DNA from: Pirellulaceae bacterium
Lineage (GTDB): Bacteria > Planctomycetota > Planctomycetia > Pirellulales > Pirellulaceae
Length of the DNA: 36,030 nucleotides
Direction of reading: 5' to 3'
Assembly: GCA_030748485.1 (NCBI GenBank)
Contig: JASMLW010000057.1
Span: 1-36,030 of the forward strand
The translations under genes were made by a program, and so were the position numbers. Below the pieces are notes generated by a model. That model was not told the DNA's origin. It ran no database searches and was given only the letters and a program-made list of their open reading frames with translations. Positions 8,769-17,000 of the stretch are shown here, piece after piece (the stretch's first letter is position 1; each line of letters opens with the position of its first letter).

Positions 8769-11700
8769 ATGTTGAAGTTGCGTGTTGCGTTTCTCGCGTT
8801 GGCCGTCGCGCTGCCACTCGTATGGGGCAAGGCCAGTCCCGCGGATGACTTGGTTTCGTATTGGCCGCTCGACGGCGGACTGGACGACAAGGCCGTTGCC
8901 GGCAATTCGGACGACAACGGGAAATTCGTCGGTGAGGCGAGTTTTGGGAAAGGCCGGTTTGGCGAGGGGATTGTTCTCGACGGCTCGAACTATGTCTCCA
9001 TCGCGAACAGTTCCGACCTGAACGCGGCGAACAAGAGCATCAGCGTCTCCGCGTGGTTTCGCGTGGATGATTGGCCCGAGCGGTGGGAGACCTTGCTCGC
9101 CAAAGGCCGCGGAAACCGCTTCAGCATTTCGCACCAGTCGCTCGATCCCGATCGTCTCGCCTGGTTCGGCGGTGTTGAGTCGGACATGGGCGAGGTGGGT
9201 GGCGGCTCCGTGAACGATGGTCGCTGGCACCACGTGGTCGGTGTGACGGTAGCCCACGCGCGAGCCATGCTGTTCATCGACGGCGAACTTGTCAAAACGC
9301 GCGGCCCCGACTCGGCCCGGCTGGGAAACTCCGACTCGCCTTTGCTGCTCGGCGACAACCCCGAGCCTTCCCGCGAGAACCGACGCTGGATTGGAGCCAT
9401 CGACGACGTCGGCCTGTTCACGATCGCGCTCAACCCGGCTGAAGCTCGCGCCATCTACGCGTTGGCCAGCGACAAAGCGTTCGAGTACGACCTGGGCAAG
9501 GTCGCGCAGCTGATCGATCTGCACCGCCGGCGTCACCACCGGATCGCGCGGATCGGCGACATCGCGTGGAAGTACGCGCCGGCGGATCCCGGTGACGGAC
9601 GGCCGTTCGTCGCCTTGGCTGAAAGCGGTAGCGGGGTCGCCGCCACACCTCGCCCGAGCGTCGCCTACTTAGAAACGTCGCGGCGGTTTATCAAATCGGG
9701 CGACACGGTCGAGCTGCGCTGGCGAGTCAGCGAAGACGCGCAACGAATCCACATCGATCCGCACCCGGGCGATGTCTCGAGGCACTCTGGAGTCGTCGCC
9801 GTCGCGCCTCGGGAAACGACCGAATTCACCATCAAGGTGAAGAACGAGTACGGCGAGAGCGAGGCCGTCTCGACCATTCACGTCGACTATCAGTTTGCCA
9901 CGCCGCGCATCAGCGAATTCATGGCCAACAACAAATCGGAGCATCTCGACGAAGATGGCGAACGAGCCGACTGGATCGAGTTGACCAACCCCGCTCCGCG
10001 CGTGGCCAGCACTGACAACCTGTTCCTGACCGACAGTATCGACAACATGACGATGTGGCCCGTCCCCGAGATGCTGCTCGAGCCGGGTGAATCCGTCGTC
10101 GTGTTCGCTTCGGGAAAAGACCGCGTCGAGAGCCAGTTGCACGCCAACTTCAAGCTCGCCGCCGAAGGAGAATACCTGGCGCTGGTCCGCAGCGACGGCC
10201 AGACGACCGAAGTTGTATCGTCTTTTGGCGAACGATACCCCAAACAGAAGGCCGGCCGATCGTACGGCGTCGGAGCCGGCGGCGAAGTCGGGCCGCTGGC
10301 TGAGCCGACGCCCAACGCGGCCAACTCGCATGTCGTCGCCGACGACGTGAAAAAGGTCCGGTTCGGAACGGAGCGGGCGCTGGCGCAAGACCCCTTCGAA
10401 CTGACACTCGACTGCGAGACCGAAGAGGCGGTCATCTATTTCACCACAGACGGGTCGCTTCCCGCGCCGGACAAGGGCGTTCGCTACGACCAGCCGATCT
10501 CGATCGAGACCACGACCGTCGTCCGCGCCCGCGCCTTCCAAGCGGGGATGCGGCCCAGTCGAGTCACCACGCACACGTACCTGTTCCCCGAGCACGTACT
10601 GAAACAACCAGCCAAGCCGGCGGGATTCCCCGAGACTTGGGAGTCCCTCCCGGCTGACTACGCCATGGACCAAACGATCACCGAGGATCCGGCGTACCGC
10701 GCAGATCTGCTCAAAGGGATCACGGCGTTGCCGAGTATGTCGATATCGATGCCCAATGAGGATCTGTTCGGGGCCAACGGGGTCTACTCGAACCCGCTGG
10801 ACGGCGGGCGCGCCTGGGAGCGGGCCACTTCCCTGGAGTACATTCGCCCCGATGGAGTCGCCGGTTTCCAAATCGACTGCGGCTTGCGCATCCAAGGCGG
10901 CTTCAGTCGCAATCGCAAATTCCGCAAGCACGGCCTGCGCGTGCTGTTCAAGGACGTCTACGGGCCGACCAAACTGAAGTACCCGCTATTTGAAGATCCG
11001 GACGCGGCCACTTCGTTCGATACGCTCATCCTCCGCGCCGGATTCAACAATTCGTGGCAGGCCGGATCGAGCCGAGCTCAGCACCTCCGCGATGAGTTCA
11101 TCCGCCGCTCGCTTTTGGAAATGGGGCAGCCTTCCAGCCGCGGGTCCTTCGTCCACCTCTACCTGAACGGACTCTATTGGGGAGTCTACAACGTCGTCGA
11201 GCGGCCCAGTGGTACGTTCGCCGCGTCGTACCTCGGCGGCAAGCGAGACGAATACGATGCGCTGAACTCTGGACAGGCCGTCGACGGGACGACCGAGTCG
11301 TGGCGGCGGATGCAAGATCTGGCGCGAAGCTCACGGCCCAACAACGTTGTCGAGTCGCTGAGCAAATTCGTCAACCTCGACAATCTAATCGACTACATGC
11401 TGGTCAACTTCTACGGCGGCAACGACGATTGGGACGGCCACAACTGGTACGCCGCGCGGCGGCGCACGCCGGGAGCCGGGTACCATTTCTTCGCATGGGA
11501 CTCCGAGCGAACGCTGGAGAATGTCGAGGGCAGCGACAAAACCAAGACGAACAGAAGGAACAATCCGTCGTATGTTTTCAATCAACTCTTGCGAAACTCC
11601 TCATTTCGTCAGCGAGTCATGGCGCGAGTGCAACTGCACTTCACTGACGGCGGCGCGCTGACGCCCGCGGCGACGACCGCTCGTTACACCAAGTTGGCCA

Positions 11701-12647
11701 ACCTGATCGAAGACGCCATGGTCGCCGAATCGGCGCGGTGGGGCGACGCGCAACCCGAAAACCGATTGACGCGCGACGACAACTGGATTCCCGAACGGGA
11801 TCGACTGCTGCAGTCATGGTTCCCGCGACGCACCGACGTCGTGCTGGACCAACTGAACCGCGCCGGCAACCTCGGCTACATCAAGCCACCCGTTCTCAAC
11901 CGCGTCGGCGAGTCGATCGTCGTTCCCGCCACTGCCGGCGTCGTTTACATCACCACCGACGGCAGCGATCCGCGGCTGGACGACGGCACGCCCAATCCCA
12001 CCGCCAGAGTGGTCATGGGCTTCTCCATTCAAGAGGCCTTCCTCAAGAGTGGGTCGGAGTGGAAGTTCCTGGACGACGGCTCCGACCAAGGCCAGGCTTG
12101 GCGAGCCAAGGACTTCGACGACTCAGCATGGAAGATGGGAGTGGCTCGATTGGGATATGGAGACGACGGCGAAGCGACGAAGATCTCGTTTGGACCCGAT
12201 CCCGAAATGAAGTTCATGACGGCCTACTTCCGCCGCACATTTTCCGCGCCCGCCGACAAGTCGTTTGACCTCGCGCGGCTGCTGCTCAGCCGTGACGATG
12301 GGGCGGTCGTCTATCTCGATGGCGAAGAGATCGTCCGCAGCAATATGCCCGGCGGCGAGATCAACTTCCAGACGCACGCGGCGTCGACGCACGACGACCA
12401 TAAGTTTCTGCCGTTCGATTTGCCCGCCGAGCTGTTCACCGCCGGCGAACATACGGTCGCCGTCGAAGTCCACCAGGGTACGCCCGCGTCCAGCGACACC
12501 GGTTTCGATCTACGCATTCAGGGGGTGAAGGAGAATCGCACGGAGATTCCGCTCTCATCCTTCGACGTTCTCAAAGCGCGGACGTTTCTCAACGAAACCT
12601 GGTCGCCGCTCAGCATCCATTCAGCCGTCGCGTCGAAACAAGAATGA
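8769..12647 (+). CDS. Secreted CotH-kinase-family mosaic protein (LamG, LTD, Fn3_assoc, CotH)
   Basis: This protein of about 1292 residues has a signal peptide (MLKLRVAFLALAVALPLVWG). Approximate domain order: LamG/concanavalin-like lectin fold (30-240, with LVSYWPLDG, WRWIGAIDDV-like end); lamin-tail domain (380-520, RISEFMANN...DWIELTN); chitobiase C-terminal/Fn3_assoc domain (530-605, IYFTTDGSLPAP); CotH domain (650-1020, FQIDCGLRIQGGFSR, FYGGNDDWDGHNWYAAR, FFAWDSERTL); then a second Fn3_assoc (ITTDGSDPRL) split by a galactose-binding-like insert (FLDDGSDQGQAWRA...YLDGEEIVRSNMPGG). CotH of Bacillus is a spore-coat protein kinase; the bacterial exported homologues have no settled substrate. 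An in-frame ATG at 8757 would put MELT before the signal peptide; 8769 gives a more typical one. Probably a cell-surface or extracellular protein that binds polysaccharide. Convergent with the ABC operon. Confidence 0.88.
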   Translation: MLKLRVAFLALAVALPLVWGKASPADDLVSYWPLDGGLDDKAVAGNSDDNGKFVGEASFGKGRFGEGIVLDGSNYVSIANSSDLNAANKSISVSAWFRVDDWPERWETLLAKGRGNRFSISHQSLDPDRLAWFGGVESDMGEVGGGSVNDGRWHHVVGVTVAHARAMLFIDGELVKTRGPDSARLGNSDSPLLLGDNPEPSRENRRWIGAIDDVGLFTIALNPAEARAIYALASDKAFEYDLGKVAQLIDLHRRRHHRIARIGDIAWKYAPADPGDGRPFVALAESGSGVAATPRPSVAYLETSRRFIKSGDTVELRWRVSEDAQRIHIDPHPGDVSRHSGVVAVAPRETTEFTIKVKNEYGESEAVSTIHVDYQFATPRISEFMANNKSEHLDEDGERADWIELTNPAPRVASTDNLFLTDSIDNMTMWPVPEMLLEPGESVVVFASGKDRVESQLHANFKLAAEGEYLALVRSDGQTTEVVSSFGERYPKQKAGRSYGVGAGGEVGPLAEPTPNAANSHVVADDVKKVRFGTERALAQDPFELTLDCETEEAVIYFTTDGSLPAPDKGVRYDQPISIETTTVVRARAFQAGMRPSRVTTHTYLFPEHVLKQPAKPAGFPETWESLPADYAMDQTITEDPAYRADLLKGITALPSMSISMPNEDLFGANGVYSNPLDGGRAWERATSLEYIRPDGVAGFQIDCGLRIQGGFSRNRKFRKHGLRVLFKDVYGPTKLKYPLFEDPDAATSFDTLILRAGFNNSWQAGSSRAQHLRDEFIRRSLLEMGQPSSRGSFVHLYLNGLYWGVYNVVERPSGTFAASYLGGKRDEYDALNSGQAVDGTTESWRRMQDLARSSRPNNVVESLSKFVNLDNLIDYMLVNFYGGNDDWDGHNWYAARRRTPGAGYHFFAWDSERTLENVEGSDKTKTNRRNNPSYVFNQLLRNSSFRQRVMARVQLHFTDGGALTPAATTARYTKLANLIEDAMVAESARWGDAQPENRLTRDDNWIPERDRLLQSWFPRRTDVVLDQLNRAGNLGYIKPPVLNRVGESIVVPATAGVVYITTDGSDPRLDDGTPNPTARVVMGFSIQEAFLKSGSEWKFLDDGSDQGQAWRAKDFDDSAWKMGVARLGYGDDGEATKISFGPDPEMKFMTAYFRRTFSAPADKSFDLARLLLSRDDGAVVYLDGEEIVRSNMPGGEINFQTHAASTHDDHKFLPFDLPAELFTAGEHTVAVEVHQGTPASSDTGFDLRIQGVKENRTEIPLSSFDVLKARTFLNETWSPLSIHSAVASKQE

Positions 12648-12717
12648 CCTCCGACCGTCTCTGTCGGCTTCGCCCGCCACTCGCGTCGGCGACCCCGTCC
12701 CCAGACTCCGCGGCGCG

Positions 12718-13422
12718 TTAGAAATCGCGCCGGTTATGGAACCAAATCGAAGTCGCGACTGAACCAGCGACCAGGGCGATGCCGCCAATGGGTACTGCGG
12801 CGTAGAAACGGACACTGCCGACCGCCGAGGCAGCGTGATCTATCAAGGCGACGAGAGCGGTCTCCGGATGTTGCAGCATCTCACGCGTGAGGACGAAGTC
12901 GCTGCTCGGGGAGAAAAGAAACGTGGCAATGAGAGGGCTGGTTAGTAGGGTCGTTAAGGCGATCATCAGGACGGCAAAGGCAAGCGAACCACGCCCCAGA
13001 CCGAAACGAAAGAAGCACGGGATGTAGAGTGCGACGAGTGTGACTGGCACGGCGCAGAAAGCAAGCACAGCTTGAGGCGCGCACAACACCTGATAGCCCG
13101 CCTCCTGGGCGCGGATGTTCAGGATCGCGCCGAGTCCGTACTGCGCGCCGAATCCAACGAGGAGCGCGACCAAGGCCATTGCATATCGCGCTAAAACGGC
13201 CTTGCTTCGTGACGGTGGCAGGAAGCAAACGAGAGTCTCGGCTCGATATTTGTCGTCGACGACCAGCGGAGCCAGAATCAGAACCATGGTCGCGCCGACG
13301 TTTAGAGCGAAGTACCCCAGTGGCTGCCGATACGTGCAGGCCGCCCAAAGAGCGTAGAAGCCGAGCCCGATGAACAAGAACAGCCGACACGCGATCAAGT
13401 CCTTTCGTATCAACGCGAACAT
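12718..13422 (-). CDS. ABC-2-like membrane protein, distal gene of the GntR/ABC operon
   Basis: This 234-residue membrane protein starts MFALIRKDLIACRLF, the same IRKDL opening as the two upstream membrane proteins, and has about six hydrophobic segments. It resembles ABC-2 family transporter membrane subunits (PF13346-type) found with YtrB-like ATPases. DDKYRAETLVCFLPPSR in the middle corresponds to the ED...F.CSLPVTRR segment of the paralogues, so it is a more divergent copy of the same fold. Its start overlaps the end of the preceding ATPase by 13 bp, the same overlap as in the upstream ATPase/permease pair, which supports duplication of an ATPase-permease module. The C-terminal WFHNRRDF ending also parallels the FERREF/FKRREF ends of the paralogues. 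The substrate is unknown. The gene ends 70 bp from the convergent CotH gene. Confidence 0.8.
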   Translation of the reverse strand: MFALIRKDLIACRLFLFIGLGFYALWAACTYRQPLGYFALNVGATMVLILAPLVVDDKYRAETLVCFLPPSRSKAVLARYAMALVALLVGFGAQYGLGAILNIRAQEAGYQVLCAPQAVLAFCAVPVTLVALYIPCFFRFGLGRGSLAFAVLMIALTTLLTSPLIATFLFSPSSDFVLTREMLQHPETALVALIDHAASAVGSVRFYAAVPIGGIALVAGSVATSIWFHNRRDF

Positions 13423-14288
13423 GCTTCACCTCGATGACGGGGCGTCGTGTAGAACATGATGTCCTCCAACGAGGCTTTCTCGACGAGAACATCCCGGTCA
13501 AAGCGCTTTCGCACGTCTGGGCTTCGGGACGTCAACCCTTCGAATCCGTGTTCCCCCTTGCGCCAACCTTCCAAGTGAGCGCAGGTCGCATCGCTCAGGA
13601 GTTCGTTGTCTCCTTTGACGATTGCCCAATTCGAGAGAATCTCGTCCTTTTCCGATGAGAAGACCAGCTTGCCCGCCTGGAGCAGTGTGATGAAGTCCGC
13701 CACCCGCTCGAGGTCTGTGGTGATGTGTGTTGAGAACAGAACGGACCGAGTACCGTCTTCGATGTACTCGGCCAAGATCGTCAACAGTTCGCGACGCGAC
13801 GCGGGGTCCAAGCCCGTCGTCGGTTCGTCGAGGATGAGCAACTCGGCGCGATGAGACAGCGCGAGACACAACGCGAACTTGGTGGCCATCCCTCGCGACA
13901 GCGCCATCACTCGCTTGGACAGCGGCAACTCGAAGCGATCAATGAGCCGCTGGAACTCCTTCTCGTCCCAACTCGCGTAGAACCCGGCGATGATCGATTT
14001 CATGCTCGCGAGGGTCAAGTGGCCGTAAAAGGTCGGCTCGTCTTGGACAAAGCCGATTCGCGCACGGGCCGTCTCGGCATGGATCGCGTTGTCCGAACCG
14101 AACAGCCGGATCGCGCCGCCATCTCGCCGCACCGCGTTCATGATCAACTTGATCAAGGTCGTCTTGCCGGCTCCGTTGGGACCGATCAGTCCCATGATGT
14201 ATCCGGGCGGCAGCGTTAGGCAGACGTTGTCGAGCGTGAAGGACGCGTACGTCTTGCGCGCGTTCTCTATTTCGAGGACGTTCGTCAT
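13410..14288 (-). CDS. ABC transporter ATPase, YtrB-like (second copy)
   Basis: This 292-residue ABC ATPase has Walker A GPNGAGKTT, Q-loop GFVQDEP, signature LSRGMATKF (the LSxGM variant common in YtrB-like ATPases), Walker B LLILDEPTTGLDP and switch His FSTHIT. A C-terminal ~70-residue extension ends in a segment (VEKASLEDIMFY) typical of ABC-2 exporter ATPases. The frame is open far upstream, but ATG 14288 (MTNVLEIENARKTY) gives the normal length and overlaps the previous gene's stop as TGATG, so translation is probably coupled. It is paralogous to the ATPase at 15660-16535. It would drive the membrane proteins next to it. The transported compound cannot be told; Ytr-type systems respond to cell-wall-active antibiotics in Firmicutes. 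Confidence 0.88.
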   Translation of the reverse strand: MTNVLEIENARKTYASFTLDNVCLTLPPGYIMGLIGPNGAGKTTLIKLIMNAVRRDGGAIRLFGSDNAIHAETARARIGFVQDEPTFYGHLTLASMKSIIAGFYASWDEKEFQRLIDRFELPLSKRVMALSRGMATKFALCLALSHRAELLILDEPTTGLDPASRRELLTILAEYIEDGTRSVLFSTHITTDLERVADFITLLQAGKLVFSSEKDEILSNWAIVKGDNELLSDATCAHLEGWRKGEHGFEGLTSRSPDVRKRFDRDVLVEKASLEDIMFYTTPRHRGEACSR

Positions 14289-14959
14289 CAACCGAACTCC
14301 CTTCTCTTGAAAAGCACCACCGCGATCTCGCAGGAAACGACATTCAAGACAGCACCCGCGACGATAATCGCAGTTAGAAAGAGCGGTCCGCGAAGTTGCG
14401 CGCGGACCCGGGCGACGAAGTCGGAGATCGCGATGAACGAGTCCATGATATGCAGGTCGGGCGAGACGACCTGAAGGACGAGCAGCGCGCCCATCCCGAG
14501 GCTTGTCGTCACCACAAAGGCGCCGGTGAAGCCCCAGAAGCCGAACCGCAACGAGAGCGGCAACGTCAGGCCCAGTCCCAACGAGAGGGTCACGAGAGCC
14601 TGCCCGGCCGTTGACGTGCTCCAAATCGCCAGGAAGCTGTCAGCTGCAATCACCGAGTACAGCATCAGGCCTATCGATGTGAAAAACACGGCAAGCGCCC
14701 ACGAGATGATGTACTTCGCGCCGACGACCTGACGCCGAGTTACCGGCAGGCTGCAGTTGAACGCGCCGGAACGGGATTTGTCTTCGATGGTGACGAGCAA
14801 CGCCGGAAAGATCGTCCCGTAAACGCAGGCCAGCATGAGGAAGAAGCTCGGCGAAAATCCCCTCCACGCCTGCCAGGCCAACACACCCACGAAGACCGGA
14901 GCCCAGAGTTGGAATCCCGACTTGTGCATTAGCAAGTCTTTACGAATCAAGTTGAACAT
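14288..14959 (-). CDS. ABC-2-like membrane protein (tandem paralogue 2)
   Basis: This 223-residue protein has about six hydrophobic segments and starts MFNLIRKDLLMHKSG. ATG 14959 is supported by a strong GAGGAG about 8-13 bases upstream. It shares long stretches with the membrane protein at 15004-15672: CSLPVTRRQVV.AKY..SWALA, GL.LYS..AA, and LPLSLRFG near the middle, showing tandem duplication. Its stop overlaps the next ATPase start by one base. It probably forms the transmembrane part of an exporter with one or both ATPases. Gene order (ATPase, permease, permease, ATPase, permease) leaves the real subunit pairing open. Confidence 0.82.
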   Translation of the reverse strand: MFNLIRKDLLMHKSGFQLWAPVFVGVLAWQAWRGFSPSFFLMLACVYGTIFPALLVTIEDKSRSGAFNCSLPVTRRQVVGAKYIISWALAVFFTSIGLMLYSVIAADSFLAIWSTSTAGQALVTLSLGLGLTLPLSLRFGFWGFTGAFVVTTSLGMGALLVLQVVSPDLHIMDSFIAISDFVARVRAQLRGPLFLTAIIVAGAVLNVVSCEIAVVLFKRREFG

Positions 14960-15003
14960 CAACGATTCTCCTCTCGCACCGGAACGACGATGTCGTCGCG
15001 ATC

Positions 15004-15672
15004 TCAGAATTCCCTTCGTTCGAAAAGAGCCACAGCGATCCTGCACGAGGCGAAATTAAAGGCGACCAGAACACAGATGACGGCTGCGAGAAACAGGGGC
15101 TCACCAAGCCATGAATGCAGCCTCTCTATTTGATCTCGCGCCGCGGCGAAGATGTCGCCCAGCGACAGCCTGGTCGCGAGTGCCTTCACCGTGAGGTACA
15201 CGACAAGCCCCAGCAACTGCGTTCCGACTCCCAAAACGGTCAGGCCAAGCCAGCCGAATCGCAGCGAAAAAGGAAGGGCGACTCCGAGCCCGACGGAAAG
15301 CGTCAGCAGAATGCGGTTGCCAGTCGAGACACTCCAGATCGCAGGGAGTCCCTCGGCCGCGAATATCGAATAGAGGACCAGGCCGATCACTGTGAAGATC
15401 AAGGCGAGGGCCCAGGAGACGGCGTACTTGGCGTGAACAACCTGACGTCGCGTGACCGGCAAGCTGCAGATAAAGGCCTCCGCGTGAAACACGTCCTCGC
15501 GGGCGATGAGGACCAGCGGCAAGACACTGGCGAAGATGCAAGCGAACGTGGTAAAGACGTTCGGGGAGTCTATTTGGCTGGCGAACCATCCCAGATAAAC
15601 GACGGCCGCAGGCGTGAATCCGTAAAACGCCACTTTGTGAAGCAACAAGTCTTTGCGGATCAAGGTGAGCAT
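15004..15672 (-). CDS. ABC-2-like membrane protein (tandem paralogue 1)
   Basis: This 222-residue membrane protein starts MLTLIRKDLLLHKVAF and ends FERREF. It has about six hydrophobic segments and the family block ICSLPVTRRQVVHAKYAVSWALAL after an acidic REDVFHAEAF loop. Its start overlaps the upstream ATPase by 13 bp, so the pair is translationally coupled. It is the close paralogue of 14288-14959, 44 bp downstream. The charge pattern (IRKDL, RRQVVHAK) puts these loops on the cytosolic side by the positive-inside rule. Role as exporter permease is inferred from context; no substrate motif is visible. Confidence 0.82.
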   Translation of the reverse strand: MLTLIRKDLLLHKVAFYGFTPAAVVYLGWFASQIDSPNVFTTFACIFASVLPLVLIAREDVFHAEAFICSLPVTRRQVVHAKYAVSWALALIFTVIGLVLYSIFAAEGLPAIWSVSTGNRILLTLSVGLGVALPFSLRFGWLGLTVLGVGTQLLGLVVYLTVKALATRLSLGDIFAAARDQIERLHSWLGEPLFLAAVICVLVAFNFASCRIAVALFERREF

Positions 15673-16535
15673 GAGCGTTCCTCCGATTGAAGCAGCACGA
15701 CGATATCGTCGAGCGAGGCCGTCTCAATCACGGCGTCCGACGGCAACATGGCGCGGGCGGCTTCAACGTCGTTAGTCAACGCCTCGCACCCGTGGGCTCC
15801 GTGTCGCACACCGCGGAGCAACGGCTGAATGTCGCCACTCAGGACTCCTTCGTCCGCTCTTACGACACCCCACTGCTCGAGGATCTCCTCACGCGGGCTG
15901 CAGAACAGGATTTGACCTTCGTGCACGCAAGTGATGTAGTCGGCGATGCGTTCGAGGTCCGAGGTGATGTGCGTTGAGAAAACGATCGCCTTCTGTTCGT
16001 CCTGCAAGATGTCGCGGAGCTTGTCGAGCAACTCGCGGCGCACGATCGGGTCAAGACCCGACGTCGGCTCGTCCATGAGGATCAACTCAGCATCGTGCGA
16101 CAGAGCGAGACTCAGCGCGAACTGGGTCTTCATGCCGGTGGATAGCGTCTTGAACTTCTTTCGCATCGGCAATCCGAACTCGCCGACCAGTGTGTCGAAC
16201 CGCGCCCGGTCCCAGTTCGGATAGAAAGGGGCGACGGCGCGACCAATGTCCTTGAGTTTCGCGTCGTCGTAGAATCGCGGCACGTCGTGAACGAAGCCGA
16301 TGTTGCGCTTGACCTCCACCTCGTCCTGCAGGTTGTCCTTGCCGAACACGGTAATCCGTCCCGAGTCGCGCCGGATCAGATTCAGGATCAGCTTGAGGAT
16401 CGTCGTCTTGCCGGCGCCGTTGGCTCCAATCAGTCCCATGATGTAGCCGCGCGGTAACTCGAAGGAGACATTGCGCAACGCAAAGCCCTTGTAAGTCTTG
16501 CAAACACTGTCGAGTTGGAGGGCAAGTTCTGTCAT
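15660..16535 (-). CDS. ABC transporter ATPase, YtrB-like (first copy)
   Basis: This 291-residue ABC ATPase has Walker A GANGAGKTT, Q-loop position GFVHDVP (His instead of Gln), signature LSTGMKTQFALSLALSH, Walker B LILMDEPTSGLDP and switch His FSTHIT. The ~75-residue C-terminal extension is shared with its paralogue at 13410-14288, including IETASLDDIVVL at the end. Its start overlaps the GntR gene by 4 bp (ATGA). The combination of a short GntR regulator followed by this ATPase and ABC-2 membrane proteins matches the architecture of the Bacillus ytr operon. The Q-loop replacement differs from the second copy (VQDEP), so the two ATPases may not be equivalent if they dimerise. Confidence 0.88.
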   Translation of the reverse strand: MTELALQLDSVCKTYKGFALRNVSFELPRGYIMGLIGANGAGKTTILKLILNLIRRDSGRITVFGKDNLQDEVEVKRNIGFVHDVPRFYDDAKLKDIGRAVAPFYPNWDRARFDTLVGEFGLPMRKKFKTLSTGMKTQFALSLALSHDAELILMDEPTSGLDPIVRRELLDKLRDILQDEQKAIVFSTHITSDLERIADYITCVHEGQILFCSPREEILEQWGVVRADEGVLSGDIQPLLRGVRHGAHGCEALTNDVEAARAMLPSDAVIETASLDDIVVLLQSEERSCSP

Positions 16536-16909
16536 TCCTCTTCTCCTGTCAGCAGAGTTAGCATCTCGTGCAGCACTTTTGTGTCGATTCCGAAGCTACG
16601 CGCTTCTGCGACAGCTTCGATCAGCTTCTCTTCCACGACACGCATCTTCATCTCTCGCAGCAGCTCCAGGTTCTGCGCGGCGACGAAGCACCCCTTACCT
16701 CGCACGGCGTGGATGAAGCCTCCCTTCTCCAGCTCCTCGTAGGCGCGCTTGGTTGTGATGACGCTCACCTGCAAGTCCTTCGCGAGCCTGCGGATCGACG
16801 GCAAAGCGTGGCCCTCGGTCAACTGTCCATTCACAACTTGCGCCTTGATCTGCTCGGCAATCTGCTCGTAGATCGGGGCGGCCGAGGCGTTGGAAATGAG
16901 GATCTTCAT
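16532..16909 (-). CDS. GntR-family transcriptional regulator, YtrA subfamily
   Basis: This 125-residue protein has a winged HTH (residues ~10-77: PIYEQIAEQIKAQVVNGQL, LPSIRRLAKDLQVSVITTKRAYEELEKGGFI, GKGCFVA) followed by only ~45 residues of helix. This short form is the YtrA subfamily, which lacks a large ligand domain and typically represses its own ABC transporter operon. It is the first gene of the operon and overlaps the ATPase by 4 bp. The promoter upstream (about 16972-17000) overlaps a perfect inverted repeat, as expected for autorepression. No strong ribosome binding site is seen; the leader just before the ATG holds two tandem palindromes instead. The inducing signal is unknown. Confidence 0.92.
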   Translation of the reverse strand: MKILISNASAAPIYEQIAEQIKAQVVNGQLTEGHALPSIRRLAKDLQVSVITTKRAYEELEKGGFIHAVRGKGCFVAAQNLELLREMKMRVVEEKLIEAVAEARSFGIDTKVLHEMLTLLTGEEE

Positions 16910-16911
16910 TT

Positions 16912-16937
16912 GTCAGCTGCTGACCCGAGCTGCTCGG
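16912..16937 (-). repeat. Two abutting 13-bp palindromes in the gntR leader
   Basis: GTCAGCTGCTGAC (16912-16924) and CCGAGCTGCTCGG (16925-16937) are each perfectly symmetrical around a central base, touch each other, and share the core AGCTGCT. They begin two bases upstream of the gntR start codon. In the mRNA each could form a 4-bp stem with a GCAGC loop. This is where a ribosome binding site would be expected. Function is unknown. Confidence 0.6.
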
Positions 16938-16960
16938 ATCATCCAGTCGGTAGTTGGTGC

Positions 16961-17000
16961 TGTATATTGTGAATATATCGTACATATACACTAAATTCAA
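16961..17000 (-). promoter_or_regulatory. Promoter and candidate GntR operator of the ABC operon
   Basis: On the minus strand TTGAAT (16995-17000) and TATATT (16972-16977) are 17 bp apart, a good sigma-70-type -35/-10 pair aimed at the gntR gene. A perfect inverted repeat TGTATAT (16961-16967) / ATATACA (16984-16990) lies over the -10 and spacer, and a smaller dyad TATATT-GTG-AATATA (16963-16977) is nested in it. A YtrA-type repressor bound here would block the promoter. The region is strikingly AT-rich compared with its surroundings. Confidence 0.6.

Noticed and set aside
9669-10931. Long leftward frame (420 codons) opposite the CotH gene
   Set aside because: It mirrors the codon pattern of the sense gene in a high-G+C region and has no start signal or domain; antisense shadow. 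The same holds for frames opposite the giant protein (for example 30386-31114).
13410-14624. 404-codon version of the second ABC ATPase
   Set aside because: The extra 112 codons overlap the upstream membrane protein gene and look random; ATG 14288 gives the normal ATPase length and a coupled TGATG junction.
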